NCBI RefSeq assembly: GCF_006334915.2
Contig: NZ_VDMA02000009.1
Location: 186,001 to 250,000 of the forward strand
Source: Microbispora catharanthi
Lineage (GTDB): Bacteria; Actinomycetota; Actinomycetes; Streptosporangiales; Streptosporangiaceae
Length of the DNA stretch: 64,000 nt
Direction of reading: 5' to 3'
Shown piece by piece: positions 30,055 through 39,620 of this stretch. The notes under the pieces are model-generated. The model saw only the letters and a list, made by a program, of their open reading frames with translations. It was not told the DNA's origin and did not search any database. Every line of letters begins with the position of its first letter. The stretch's first letter is position 1. Made by a program: the position numbers and the translations under genes.

Positions 30055-31788
30055 TCAGTGGCCGACGGCGCGCAGGGCGTCGACGATGCCCCTGCCGTAG
30101 AAGCCGTTGTTGTCGGCGGCGCCCTCACAGGTGTGCGTGGCGGTCGCCGTGGTGCCGTCCGGCAGGTGGCGGGTGTAGGTGTAGGCGGGCGGGTTCGGGC
30201 AGGCCGTCCTGGTGGCCGTGCCCTTGAGGATCGCCTCCACCTTGTCGGGGTCCAGCGTCAGGCCGCCGTGGGCGCGGTCGTGCTTGCCGTACCGGCTGAC
30301 GATCAGCGCCGCGACGCCGGCCGCGCGCGGTGAGGCCATCGAGGTGCCCTGCAGGTACTGGTAGTAGGCGCAGGCCGAGCCCTTGCAGTCCTTCACCACA
30401 TACGGCACCGTCGGGTCGCCGTTCTCGTCGATCTCGCCGTTGGCGACGGCGAGCGCCTTGGGATAGGCCGAGAGCGTCGCCTTGGTGATGTCCCTCGTGT
30501 CGCCGGGGGTGTCGTAGACGTCGCCGCCGGGCGAGGCCACGTCGATGTAGCCGTTGCCGTAGCTGGAGTAGTAGGCCTTCCGCTTGCTGATGCCGGTGGA
30601 GGACACCGAGATCACGTGCTCGGCCTCGGCCGGCAGCGAGACGCAGGACGCGGGGACGGTCCGGGTCCTGACCGCCTGGCCCGGGAAGCCGGCATAGTCG
30701 GGGCTGACCGCGTCGACGTTGGTCTTGGTGTAGTCGATCGCCTCGTTGCCGGCCGCGCTGACGAGCGTCACACCGTGCGCGTGCGCGTAGTCGATCGCCC
30801 GCTGGGTGGCGGCGATGTAGAGCCGCTGCTGCGCCTGCTCCTCGGGGCTGTCGGCCGGGTTGTCGGCGCAGTTGAACAGCCACGGGTCGATGTAGTAGCT
30901 CATGTTGACCACGTCGACGCCGATGTCGCCCGCGTACGTGAGGGCGTCGACGGTCGGCTGGAGGAAGAAGTAGCCCGAGTCCTGGCCGGCCCGCAGGTTC
31001 ACGATCGTCACCTTGGGTGCGACGCCCGAGATGCCCAGCTTGTTGATGGGTGAGGCGATCGACGAGGCGACGTGGGTGCCGTGGCCGTCCTCGTCCACGT
31101 CGTTCGGGTCGGTGCAGGACCCGTCGGGGTCGTCCTCGCACTTCCCGTCGATGTTGTCGCCGTTGGCGTCCGCGGGCACGTCGACCGTGAAGTTGCGGCT
31201 CAGCCCGCGGTCGAAGTTGGGCGCGATGTCGGGGTGCGAGCCGTCGACGCCGGTGTCGAGGATGCCGACGAGGACGCCCTTGTCCCCCTGCTCGAACCTG
31301 TGGGCCTGGTCCGCGTGGATCTGACGCATGTCCCACTGCAGGCCGGCGAGCGGCTCGTCCTTGACGTCGCGGCCCCACTTGGGGCCCGTGGCGCCGCCCC
31401 GGCCCTCCTTCTCCACGGCCTTGCTCTTGGCCGCCTTCGCAACGGCCTTCCGTGCTGCGGCGGACGCCTTCGCGTCGTCCGGCACGCTGCCGATCACTCG
31501 GTTGCGGGTGACACCTTCGATGGCCGCGGCACCCTGCAGGGCGGCCGCGAAGTCGGCATTGGTGGTGCTGACCGTGGCCAGTCCGACCTCGGTGTTCACC
31601 TTGATCACGCTGCCGCCCGCCGCTTCGATCGCCTTCTGGGCGTCCGCGGCGGCCGCGCCTTCCTTGTACAGGACCACGTATTCGGTCTGGGCCGCCGACC
31701 CGGCGGCCGCTGGTTCGGCCTGCGCGGGTGTGACGAGGGTTGCCGCCACCATCGCCGCGGTCGCGGCGACGACTGTCAAGCGCTTCAC
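30055..31788 (-). CDS. Secreted subtilisin-like serine protease (S8)
   Basis: A 577-residue exported protease. A signal peptide (MKRLTVVAATAAMVAATLVTPAQA) is followed by an inhibitor_I9-type propeptide (TEYVVLYKEGAAAADAQKAI) and the S8 domain with triad D178 (GILDTGVDG), H236 (DGHGTHVAS) and S483 (GTSMASP); the oxyanion Asn is N348. Several Cys pairs suggest disulfides. GTG 31788 is chosen because GGAGG sits directly upstream and the signal peptide starts there. Confidence 0.92.
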   Translation of the reverse strand: MKRLTVVAATAAMVAATLVTPAQAEPAAAGSAAQTEYVVLYKEGAAAADAQKAIEAAGGSVIKVNTEVGLATVSTTNADFAAALQGAAAIEGVTRNRVIGSVPDDAKASAAARKAVAKAAKSKAVEKEGRGGATGPKWGRDVKDEPLAGLQWDMRQIHADQAHRFEQGDKGVLVGILDTGVDGSHPDIAPNFDRGLSRNFTVDVPADANGDNIDGKCEDDPDGSCTDPNDVDEDGHGTHVASSIASPINKLGISGVAPKVTIVNLRAGQDSGYFFLQPTVDALTYAGDIGVDVVNMSYYIDPWLFNCADNPADSPEEQAQQRLYIAATQRAIDYAHAHGVTLVSAAGNEAIDYTKTNVDAVSPDYAGFPGQAVRTRTVPASCVSLPAEAEHVISVSSTGISKRKAYYSSYGNGYIDVASPGGDVYDTPGDTRDITKATLSAYPKALAVANGEIDENGDPTVPYVVKDCKGSACAYYQYLQGTSMASPRAAGVAALIVSRYGKHDRAHGGLTLDPDKVEAILKGTATRTACPNPPAYTYTRHLPDGTTATATHTCEGAADNNGFYGRGIVDALRAVGH

Positions 31789-31936
31789 ATCCACCTCCGT
31801 GTGGACTTCGAGGGCGCTGACCATGGTTGAAGATTTCCTCGCTCTGTCAAAGGTCCGTGACAATTCGCGACCAACGTGTGACATGAGTGCGGGGAGGCGG
31901 CCGGTCGGCCGGGGGAGCGGTGGTGGCCGAATTTAT

Positions 31937-31952
31937 TAGGACGTCCTAGTAT
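31937..31952 (+). promoter_or_regulatory. icmA: Palindromic operator overlapping the mutase promoter
   Basis: TAGGACGTCCTA at 31937-31948 is a perfect 12-base palindrome, and its last two bases begin TAGTAT (31947-31952), a good -10 box. A repressor bound here would block the polymerase. The mutase ATG is 33 bases further on. Confidence 0.65.
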
Positions 31953-31984
31953 TTTCTCGGAGAGTGAGACCCGGGGAGGGGTAC

Positions 31985-33667
31985 ATGAAGCCGGATGCGA
32001 CGAGCGCCGAGGCGACGGAGGCGGGCAGGGCCCGCTGGCAGGCGCGGTACGACGCCGCCTTCAAACGGGACCGCGAGTTCCGGACCCTGTCGGGGCTGGA
32101 GGTGGACCCCGTCTACGGGCCGCCCGGGGAGGACCCCAGGTTCGAGCGCATCGGCTGGCCGGGCGAGTTCCCCTTCACCCGCGGCCTGTACGCCACCGGC
32201 TACCGCGGCCGTCCCTGGACCATCAGGCAGTTCGCCGGGTTCGGCAACGCCAGGCAGACCAACGAGCGCTACAAGATGATCCTCGGCGCCGGGGGCGGCG
32301 GCCTGTCGGTGGCGTTCGACATGCCGACGCTGATGGGCCGCGACTCCGACGACCCCCGCTCGCTCGGCGAGGTGGGCCACTGCGGCGTGGCGATCGACTC
32401 GGCCCTCGACATGGACCTGCTGTTCGACGGCATCCCGCTCGGCGAGGTCACCACGTCGATGACGATCAGCGGGCCCGCCGTGCCGATCTTCTGCATGTAC
32501 GTGGTCGCGGCCGAGCGGCAGGGCGTGCCGGTGGGGAAGCTCAACGGCACGCTCCAGACGGACATCTTCAAGGAGTACATCGCGCAGAAGGAGTGGCTGT
32601 TCGCACCCGAGCCGCACCTGCGGCTGATCGGCGACCTGATGGAGTTCTGCGCCGCCGAGATCCCCGCGTACAAGCCGCTGTCTGTGTCGGGCTACCACAT
32701 CCGCGAGGCGGGGGCCACGGCCGCGCAGGAGCTGGCCTTCACGCTCGCCGACGGCTTCGGCTACGTCGAGCTGGGCCTGTCGCGCGGGCTCGACGTGGAC
32801 GTGTTCGCGCCGGGCCTGTCGTTCTTCTTCGACGCGCACATCGACTTCTTCGAGGAGATCGCGAAGTTCCGCGCCGCGCGGCGCATCTGGGCCCGCTGGA
32901 TGCGCGACGTGTACGGCGCGCGCACGGAGAAGGCGCAGTGGCTGCGCTTCCACACCCAGACGGCGGGGGTGTCGCTGACCGCGCAGCAGCCGGACAACAA
33001 CGTCGTCCGCACCGCGATCGAGGCGCTGGCGGCCGTGCTGGGCGGCACCAACTCGCTGCACACCAACGCGCTGGACGAGGTGCTCGCGCTGCCGTCGGAG
33101 AAGGCCGCCGAGATCGCGCTGCGCACCCAGCAGGTGATCATGGAGGAGACGGAGGTCGTCAACGTCGTCGACCCGCTGGGCGGCTCCTGGTACGTCGAGG
33201 CGCTGACCGACCGGCTGGAGGCCGAGGCGGAGAGGACCTTCGCGAGGATCCGGGAGATGGGCGGCGACGGCACGATGACCGCCGGCATCCTGCGGGGCAT
33301 CGAGGACGGCTGGTTCATGTCGGAGATCGCCGAGTCGGCCTTCGACTACCAGCGCAAGCTGGAGAAGGGCGACAAGCGGATCGTCGGCGTGAACTGCCAC
33401 ACCTCGACCGTGGAGCAGCCGCTGGAGATCCTGCGGATCAGCCACGAGGTCGAGGTCGAGCAGCGCAGGGTGCTGGCCGAGCGGCGCGCCGCGCGGGACC
33501 AGGGGGCCGTCGACGCGGCGCTGGCCGCCCTGCGGGCCGCGTCCAAGGGCGACGACAACATGATCCCGCCCATGCTGGAGGCCGTACGGGCCGAGGCCAC
33601 GCTGGGCGAGATCTGCGACGTCCTGCGCGAGGAGTGGGGCACCTACTCCGAGCCCGCCGCTTTCTAA
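31985..33667 (+). CDS. icmA: B12-dependent acyl-CoA mutase large subunit, isobutyryl-CoA (IcmA) type
   Basis: A 560-residue TIM-barrel substrate-binding subunit without the B12-binding domain, so it needs a separate small subunit (IcmB), not found in this window. Residues that separate the families are readable: F83 in [11 protein letters not shown] and Q201 in KEYIAQKEW. Methylmalonyl-CoA mutases have Tyr and Arg there, while isobutyryl-CoA mutases have Phe and Gln at the same spacing of 118. It likely interconverts isobutyryl- and n-butyryl-CoA. ATG 31985 follows GGGGAGGGG. Confidence 0.88.
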   Translation: MKPDATSAEATEAGRARWQARYDAAFKRDREFRTLSGLEVDPVYGPPGEDPRFERIGWPGEFPFTRGLYATGYRGRPWTIRQFAGFGNARQTNERYKMILGAGGGGLSVAFDMPTLMGRDSDDPRSLGEVGHCGVAIDSALDMDLLFDGIPLGEVTTSMTISGPAVPIFCMYVVAAERQGVPVGKLNGTLQTDIFKEYIAQKEWLFAPEPHLRLIGDLMEFCAAEIPAYKPLSVSGYHIREAGATAAQELAFTLADGFGYVELGLSRGLDVDVFAPGLSFFFDAHIDFFEEIAKFRAARRIWARWMRDVYGARTEKAQWLRFHTQTAGVSLTAQQPDNNVVRTAIEALAAVLGGTNSLHTNALDEVLALPSEKAAEIALRTQQVIMEETEVVNVVDPLGGSWYVEALTDRLEAEAERTFARIREMGGDGTMTAGILRGIEDGWFMSEIAESAFDYQRKLEKGDKRIVGVNCHTSTVEQPLEILRISHEVEVEQRRVLAERRAARDQGAVDAALAALRAASKGDDNMIPPMLEAVRAEATLGEICDVLREEWGTYSEPAAF

Positions 33668-33692
33668 AGTCCGGCCAGGGCGGTTTCCAGAG

Positions 33693-35078
33693 TCAGGACA
33701 GGGCGGAGACGCGGTCGAGGAGGGCTTCGAGGGTCTTGTCGTCGGTGGCCGGGGCCATGACCGTCACCCGCAGGTGGCGGACGCCCCCGAGCTCGGCCGA
33801 GGTCAGATGGAAGGAGCCCTCCTCCAGCAGGGTCTCGCGAATGGCGGCCTGGTCCCCGTCGCCGTACCGGAAGCAGACGATGTTGCTCTCCGGCTCGTAC
33901 GGGCAGTGGAAGCCGGGCCGTTCGCGGGCCAGTTCCCAGAAACGGCGCGCGGTGGCGTACCGCCGCGCCACGTGCTCGCCGAGGCCGCGCTCACCCCGCC
34001 AGGCCAGGTTGAGGAAGACCTTCAGCCCGAGCGCGGCCTTGGTGCACTCCACGGTCCTGCCGATCAGGTCGAACCCCTGGTCGCCGTAGAACAGGTAGCT
34101 GGCCCGCTGCCGGAACGCGGCGTCCAGGTCGCCCTCGCGCCGGACGAGCACGGCCGCCACGAGGCCCGAGGTGCGCAGCATCTTGTGCGCGTCCCAGATG
34201 ACGGAATCGGCCAGCTCGACGCCGTCGAGCAGGTGGCGGTGCTCGTCGCTGAGCAGCGCCGACGCGCCGTGCGCGCCGTCCACGTGGAACCACAGGCCGT
34301 GCTCGGCGCAGAACTCGCCGATGGGCCGCAGGTCGTCGTACAGGCCGGTGCCGGTGGCGCAGGCGGCCGCGACCAGGGCCATCGGCCGGCGGCCGGCCCG
34401 CCGCGCCCGGTCGAGCCCCTCGGCCAGCCGGGCCGCGTCGATCCTGCCCAGGTCGTCCACGTCGAGCGGCACGACCGCGCGCTCGCCGAGACCGAGGATC
34501 GCCGCCGCCCGGGTGATCGAGTAGTGCGCCGACGGCGGCGCGAGGACGGCGAGATCGCCGGGCACGCCCTCGGTCCACGCGTCCGGCGCGGCGGCGGCCC
34601 GCGCGGCGAGCAGCGCGGTCAGGTTGGCCAGCGACCCGCCGTGGGTGAGCACGCCGCCGCCCTCGGGGAAGCCGACCTTGCCGAGCATCCAGCGCAGCAC
34701 CTCGAACTCGACGGTCGCCGCCGCGGCGCCCATCTCGTAGATCGCCATGGGGTTGTTGATCGCGCCATGGACGAAGTCGGCCAGCGCGGCGGGGAAGTCG
34801 GGCGCGGCCGTCTGGTGGGCGAGGTAGGCCGGATGATGCAGCCGCGTGCTCTCCGCGAGATAGGTGTCGAGCCACTCCCGGTAGCTCTCCGGGGTCATGC
34901 CGCCCTCCCGGATCCAGCCGGCGAGCCCGAGCCGCCCGGCCAGTTCCCCGGGCGGCCTGCGGCGGATCACCGGCGCCGCCCCGTCCTGGCTCTCCCGGAC
35001 GTACGCGGCGAGGCCCTGCACGGTCGCCTCCGCGGCGTGGACGAAGTCGTCGATGTCCCAGGCGTGATTCGGCGTCAT
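33693..35078 (-). CDS. PLP-dependent group II decarboxylase
   Basis: A 461-residue decarboxylase of the aromatic/glutamate/diaminobutyrate family. The PLP lysine is K299 (IWDAHKMLRTSG), the ring-stacking His is H185 (PPSAHYSITR) and the pyridine-N Asp is D267 (FHVDGAHGAS). The substrate cannot be named from the sequence. It is divergent from an Lrp-type regulator, with a short palindrome between them. ATG 35078 starts the family-like N terminus; longer readings run through the regulator's promoter. Confidence 0.88.
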   Translation of the reverse strand: MTPNHAWDIDDFVHAAEATVQGLAAYVRESQDGAAPVIRRRPPGELAGRLGLAGWIREGGMTPESYREWLDTYLAESTRLHHPAYLAHQTAAPDFPAALADFVHGAINNPMAIYEMGAAAATVEFEVLRWMLGKVGFPEGGGVLTHGGSLANLTALLAARAAAAPDAWTEGVPGDLAVLAPPSAHYSITRAAAILGLGERAVVPLDVDDLGRIDAARLAEGLDRARRAGRRPMALVAAACATGTGLYDDLRPIGEFCAEHGLWFHVDGAHGASALLSDEHRHLLDGVELADSVIWDAHKMLRTSGLVAAVLVRREGDLDAAFRQRASYLFYGDQGFDLIGRTVECTKAALGLKVFLNLAWRGERGLGEHVARRYATARRFWELARERPGFHCPYEPESNIVCFRYGDGDQAAIRETLLEEGSFHLTSAELGGVRHLRVTVMAPATDDKTLEALLDRVSALS

Positions 35079-35086
35079 ACCGCGAT

Positions 35087-35109
35087 GATGGTCGTTGCGG
35101 ATGACCATC
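35087..35109. promoter_or_regulatory. Inverted repeat in the divergent decarboxylase-Lrp promoter
   Basis: GATGGTC (35087-35093) and GACCATC (35103-35109) form a perfect 7-base inverted repeat with a nine-base spacer, between two starts 66 bases apart. It is a candidate site for the adjacent Lrp-type protein. Confidence 0.5.
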
Positions 35110-35144
35110 CGCCATAGACGCCGAATCGACGAGGGGAAGAAGGC

Positions 35145-35612
35145 GTGAGCGCCGAACTGGATTCGACCGACAGGAAGATCCTGGAGCTGCTGCAGAAGGA
35201 CGCGCGGCTGCCCAACAAGGATCTCGCCGAGCAGGTCGGCGTCGCCCCCTCCACCGCTCTCGAACGCGTGCGGTCGCTGCGCCGGCGCGGCCTGATCACG
35301 GCCTTCCGCGCGGAGGTCGACACCCAGGCGCTCGGACGGCCGCTGGAGGCCCTGCTGGCGCTGCGCGTGCGGCCCCACACGAGCCAGCTGGTGGACCCGC
35401 TGCGGGCGTTCGTGCTCGGGCTCCCCGAGACGATCGCGCTGTTCCACGTGGCCGGCCCGCAGGACTTCCTTGTGCACGTCGCGGTGCCCGACGCCGATCA
35501 CCTGCACCGACTGGTCCTCGAGCGCATCCTGGTCCGCCCGGAGATCGTCCATCTGGAGACGACGCTGATCTTCCGGACCGAGCGCAGGACCGTCCAGGGC
35601 CCGGTCGGCTGA
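35145..35612 (+). CDS. Lrp/AsnC-family transcriptional regulator
   Basis: A 155-residue regulator. The N-terminal helix-turn-helix is LDSTDRKILELLQKDARLPNKDLAEQVGVAP; the C-terminal RAM/ACT-like domain (VAGPQDFLVHVAVPDADHL) binds small effectors, often amino acids, in this family. GTG 35145 follows GAGGGGAAGAAGG. It probably controls the divergent decarboxylase according to amino-acid supply. Confidence 0.9.
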   Translation: MSAELDSTDRKILELLQKDARLPNKDLAEQVGVAPSTALERVRSLRRRGLITAFRAEVDTQALGRPLEALLALRVRPHTSQLVDPLRAFVLGLPETIALFHVAGPQDFLVHVAVPDADHLHRLVLERILVRPEIVHLETTLIFRTERRTVQGPVG

Positions 35613-35631
35613 AGGGCGGGGACGGTCGGTC

Positions 35632-36138
35632 TCAGACGCCCACGGTCCCGTCGACGCCCTCGCGCAGGAAGTCGGCGTGGCCGTTGTGCCGGGCGTACTC
35701 GTGGATCATGTGCAGCATCACCAGCCGCAGCGAGACCTCCTCATCCCACCGGGACTGGTAGGCGGTGACGTCGAGCGACTCCGCCGCGCGCTCGATCCTG
35801 CGGGAGTGCTCGACCTCCGCCTGCCAGGCGGCGAACGCCTCCGCGCCGGTGGACCCGCTCGGGTCGTACGCCGCCTGGTAGTCGCCCTCCTCCGACCAGA
35901 CGAGCGGCACGTCCTCCTTGCCGATCACGCGGCGGAACCACGCGCGCTCGACCTCGGCCATGTGCCTGACCAGGCCGAGCAGCGTGAGCGTCGACGGGGG
36001 CATGGACCTGCGGCGCAGCTCCTCGTCCGTCAGGCCGTCGCACTTCAGCGCGAGCGTGGCCCGGTGGTAGTCGAGGAACGCCCGCAGCATCTCGCGCTCA
36101 CCGGCGACAGTCGGCGGGCCGATGCGTTCCACTGCCAT
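35632..36138 (-). CDS. DinB/DUF664-family protein
   Basis: A 168-residue four-helix-bundle protein. The three metal-binding His are placed as in the superfamily: LGLVRHMAEVERAWF, and MLHMIHEYARHNGHADFLRE near the C terminus. Such proteins in actinomycetes include thiol (mycothiol)-dependent transferases; the exact substrate is unknown. ATG 36138 follows GGAGCAGG. Longer readings upstream are not supported. Confidence 0.85.
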   Translation of the reverse strand: MAVERIGPPTVAGEREMLRAFLDYHRATLALKCDGLTDEELRRRSMPPSTLTLLGLVRHMAEVERAWFRRVIGKEDVPLVWSEEGDYQAAYDPSGSTGAEAFAAWQAEVEHSRRIERAAESLDVTAYQSRWDEEVSLRLVMLHMIHEYARHNGHADFLREGVDGTVGV

Positions 36139-36254
36139 GTCCTGCTCCCTCCATATGGCGTTTTGTGCGTCGTTCACCCTACGGCGGGCGCCGGTCCGCC
36201 TCGATCGCCGGAGGAAGGCGGCGGGGATCGCACGGATCACGCGGGCGGGTACGG

Positions 36255-36260
36255 CAGGAT
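36255..36260 (+). promoter_or_regulatory. -10-like box before the thioredoxin-TPR gene
   Basis: CAGGAT ends seven bases before the ATG at 36268, fitting a leaderless start, although the GGGGG between them could act as a weak ribosome site. Confidence 0.4.
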
Positions 36261-36267
36261 TGGGGGT

Positions 36268-37182
36268 ATGGCAGCGGAGTTCTCTCGACCTGGATCGCTC
36301 TACGGCGCCGTGGACCTCGGCGCGCGCAAGCAGGCACTCGAGGCCCAGGCGCGGCGTGAGGCCGCCGGGCCGTCCGGAGCCGCCCCGGCGGACGTCATCG
36401 AGGTGACCTCGGCCACCTTCAACGCCGACGTGGTGGAGCGCTCCCTGAGCGTTCCCGTGATCGTCGAGGCGACGGTGACCAGGGCCGAGCAGGTCCGGCA
36501 GTTCAGCGGCGTTATGGAGAAGCTGGCCGCGGAGGCGGCGGGCGCGTGGGTGCTGGCGAGGGTGGACGTGGAGGCCGACCCGCAGCTCGCCCAGGCGCTG
36601 CGGATGCGCACCGTGCCCACCGTCTATCTGGCCTTCCAGGGGCAGCTCATGCCCCTGTTCGAGGGCCCGTTGCCGGAGTCGCAGCTCCGGCAGGCGTTGG
36701 CGCAGGTGTTCGAGCAGCTCGGCATGGAGCCGGCCGCGCCGGGCGAGGACCAGCCCGCCGAGCCGCCGCTCGACCCCGAGCTCCTGGCGGCCGAGCAGGC
36801 CGTGGAGAAGGGCGACCTGGACGCCGCGGCCGCGGCGTACGAGCGCCTGCTGGCGAGGTCGCCGTCGGACGAGGGCGCGAAGATCGGCCTCGCGGGGGTC
36901 GGGCTGCTGCGGCGCACGCAGGACCTCGATCCGGCCGACGTGCTGCGCCGGGCCGCCGCGAACACCGACGACGTGGACGTGCAGACGCAGGCCGCCGACC
37001 TGGAGATGGTGAACGGCCAGGTGGACGAGGCGTTCGACCGGCTCGTCGCGCTCGTGCGGCGCACCCGGGGCGCCGACAGGGACAAGGCGCGCGTCCACCT
37101 GCTGGGGCTGTTCGACGCGCTGCCCGCAGACGACCCGTCCGTGACGCGGGCGCGCAGGGCGCTGGCCAGCGCGCTTTTCTGA
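36268..37182 (+). CDS. Thioredoxin-fold TPR protein lacking CXXC (CnoX-like)
   Basis: A 304-residue protein. Residues about 50-150 form a thioredoxin fold (VDVEADPQLAQALRMRTVPTVYLAFQG), but the active-site CXXC is replaced by TVTRAEQVRQF, so it cannot do dithiol chemistry. The C-terminal half is TPR-like helices (AEQAVEKGDLDAAAAAYERLL). This layout matches CnoX-type holdases that pass clients to chaperonin. ATG 36268 is the clear start. Confidence 0.82.
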   Translation: MAAEFSRPGSLYGAVDLGARKQALEAQARREAAGPSGAAPADVIEVTSATFNADVVERSLSVPVIVEATVTRAEQVRQFSGVMEKLAAEAAGAWVLARVDVEADPQLAQALRMRTVPTVYLAFQGQLMPLFEGPLPESQLRQALAQVFEQLGMEPAAPGEDQPAEPPLDPELLAAEQAVEKGDLDAAAAAYERLLARSPSDEGAKIGLAGVGLLRRTQDLDPADVLRRAAANTDDVDVQTQAADLEMVNGQVDEAFDRLVALVRRTRGADRDKARVHLLGLFDALPADDPSVTRARRALASALF

Positions 37183-37427
37183 CCGGTTCCCGCCCGCGCC
37201 CGCCCGTGCCCGCCCGGCCCCTGGGGCACGGCGGCGCGCGGGCCGGGCACGGCGCGTGGCGGAACAGCACGGGCACGGGCTGAAACACCCCGCCGGGGAT
37301 GGCACGATGGATAGCACCCATGAGCCGTCCAGCCGGATGCGCGAGCGTGGCCGCCACGCGGAGGCCGCGCCCCACTGGAGCAGCCGGGAGAGCACGGCCA
37401 GGCATCACCGCAAAGGAGCGGATAGAC

Positions 37428-38837
<1,410 letters not shown>

Positions 38838-38851
38838 TCGGCACCCGATCG

Positions 38852-38879
38852 GTGACGTCGTCGTCACGATAAGTAATAT
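38852..38879 (+). promoter_or_regulatory. Palindrome and -10 box upstream of yqgE
   Basis: GTGACG-TCGT-CGTCAC (38852-38867) is a 6-bp perfect hairpin 14 bases past the malic enzyme stop. TAATAT at 38874-38879 is a strong -10 candidate for the next gene. The hairpin may be a weak terminator or an operator over the -35 region. Confidence 0.45.
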
Positions 38880-38938
38880 GACGCGGCAAACCGGGGTCGG
38901 CGTACACGAATCCGCAATCCTCCCTCATGATGGGATGT

Positions 38939-39514
38939 ATGGCGGAGGCGATCTACGTCGGCGGGTTGCTTGTAGCGACGCCACTGCTCGACGACCCCAA
39001 CTTCCGGCGTAGCGTGGTGCTCGTCCTGGAGCACGACGAGGACGGCGGCACTTTGGGTGTGGTGCTCAACCGGCCCAGCGAGATCGCCGTGACCCAGGTC
39101 TTACCATCCTGGGACGCCCTGGTCACGGGTCCTCCGGTGCTGTTCGAGGGGGGCCCGGTGCAGACGGACAGCGCGCTCGCGCTCGCCGTCGTGCTCAGCG
39201 GCGAGGAGCCGCTGGGCTGGCGCCGGCTGCAGGGCAGGGCGGCGGTCTCGCGCCTCGGCACGGTGGACCTCGACGCGCCCCCGGAGATCCTGGCGGGGGA
39301 GATCTCCCAGATGCGGATCTTCGCGGGCTACGCGGGCTGGACCGGGGGACAGCTCGAGAACGAGCTCCAGGAGGGCGCCTGGTACGTCGTGGACTCCGAG
39401 CCGGGGGACACCTTCCACCCGAACCCGGCCACGCTGTGGCGCACCGTGCTGCGCAGGCAGAAGGGGGACCTCGCACTGGTCGCCACCTTCCCCGACGACC
39501 CCCTGCTCAACTGA
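38939..39514 (+). CDS. YqgE/AlgH-family protein (DUF179)
   Basis: A 191-residue protein of the UPF0301 family: GGLLVATPLLDDPNFRRSVVLVLEHDEDGG and GVVLNRPSE are diagnostic, as is the later FAGYAGWTGGQLENEL. The function is not settled in any organism. ATG 38939 places the start just before the conserved part; ATGs at 38927 and 38930 add three or four residues. Confidence 0.88.
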   Translation: MAEAIYVGGLLVATPLLDDPNFRRSVVLVLEHDEDGGTLGVVLNRPSEIAVTQVLPSWDALVTGPPVLFEGGPVQTDSALALAVVLSGEEPLGWRRLQGRAAVSRLGTVDLDAPPEILAGEISQMRIFAGYAGWTGGQLENELQEGAWYVVDSEPGDTFHPNPATLWRTVLRRQKGDLALVATFPDDPLLN

Positions 39515-39542
39515 TCCCCCCGGCACGCCCCGCCCGGGCCGC

Positions 39543-39577
39543 GCGGTGACAGGCGGTGACAGGCGGTGACAGGCGGA
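39543..39577. repeat. Tandem 10-base repeat after yqgE
   Basis: The unit AGGCGGTGAC occurs twice exactly (39551-39570) with partial copies on both sides. It lies in the 106-base gap between convergent yqgE and mannanase genes. Confidence 0.85.
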
Positions 39578-39578
39578 G

Positions 39579-39603
39579 GCCGGGCGCGGGGAGCGCGCCC
39601 GGC
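39579..39603. terminator. Bidirectional terminator, 10-bp stem
   Basis: GCCGGGCGCG at 39579-39588 pairs exactly with 39594-39603 around a five-base loop, 17 bases past the mannanase stop on the minus strand. It also lies downstream of yqgE on the plus strand. Confidence 0.75.
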
Positions 39604-39620
39604 CATATGGGTGAGGCGTC

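Noticed and set aside
39551-39570. AGGCGGTGAC tandem repeat as a regulator-binding array
   Set aside because: It sits between convergent genes, where no promoter is expected; slippage is simpler.
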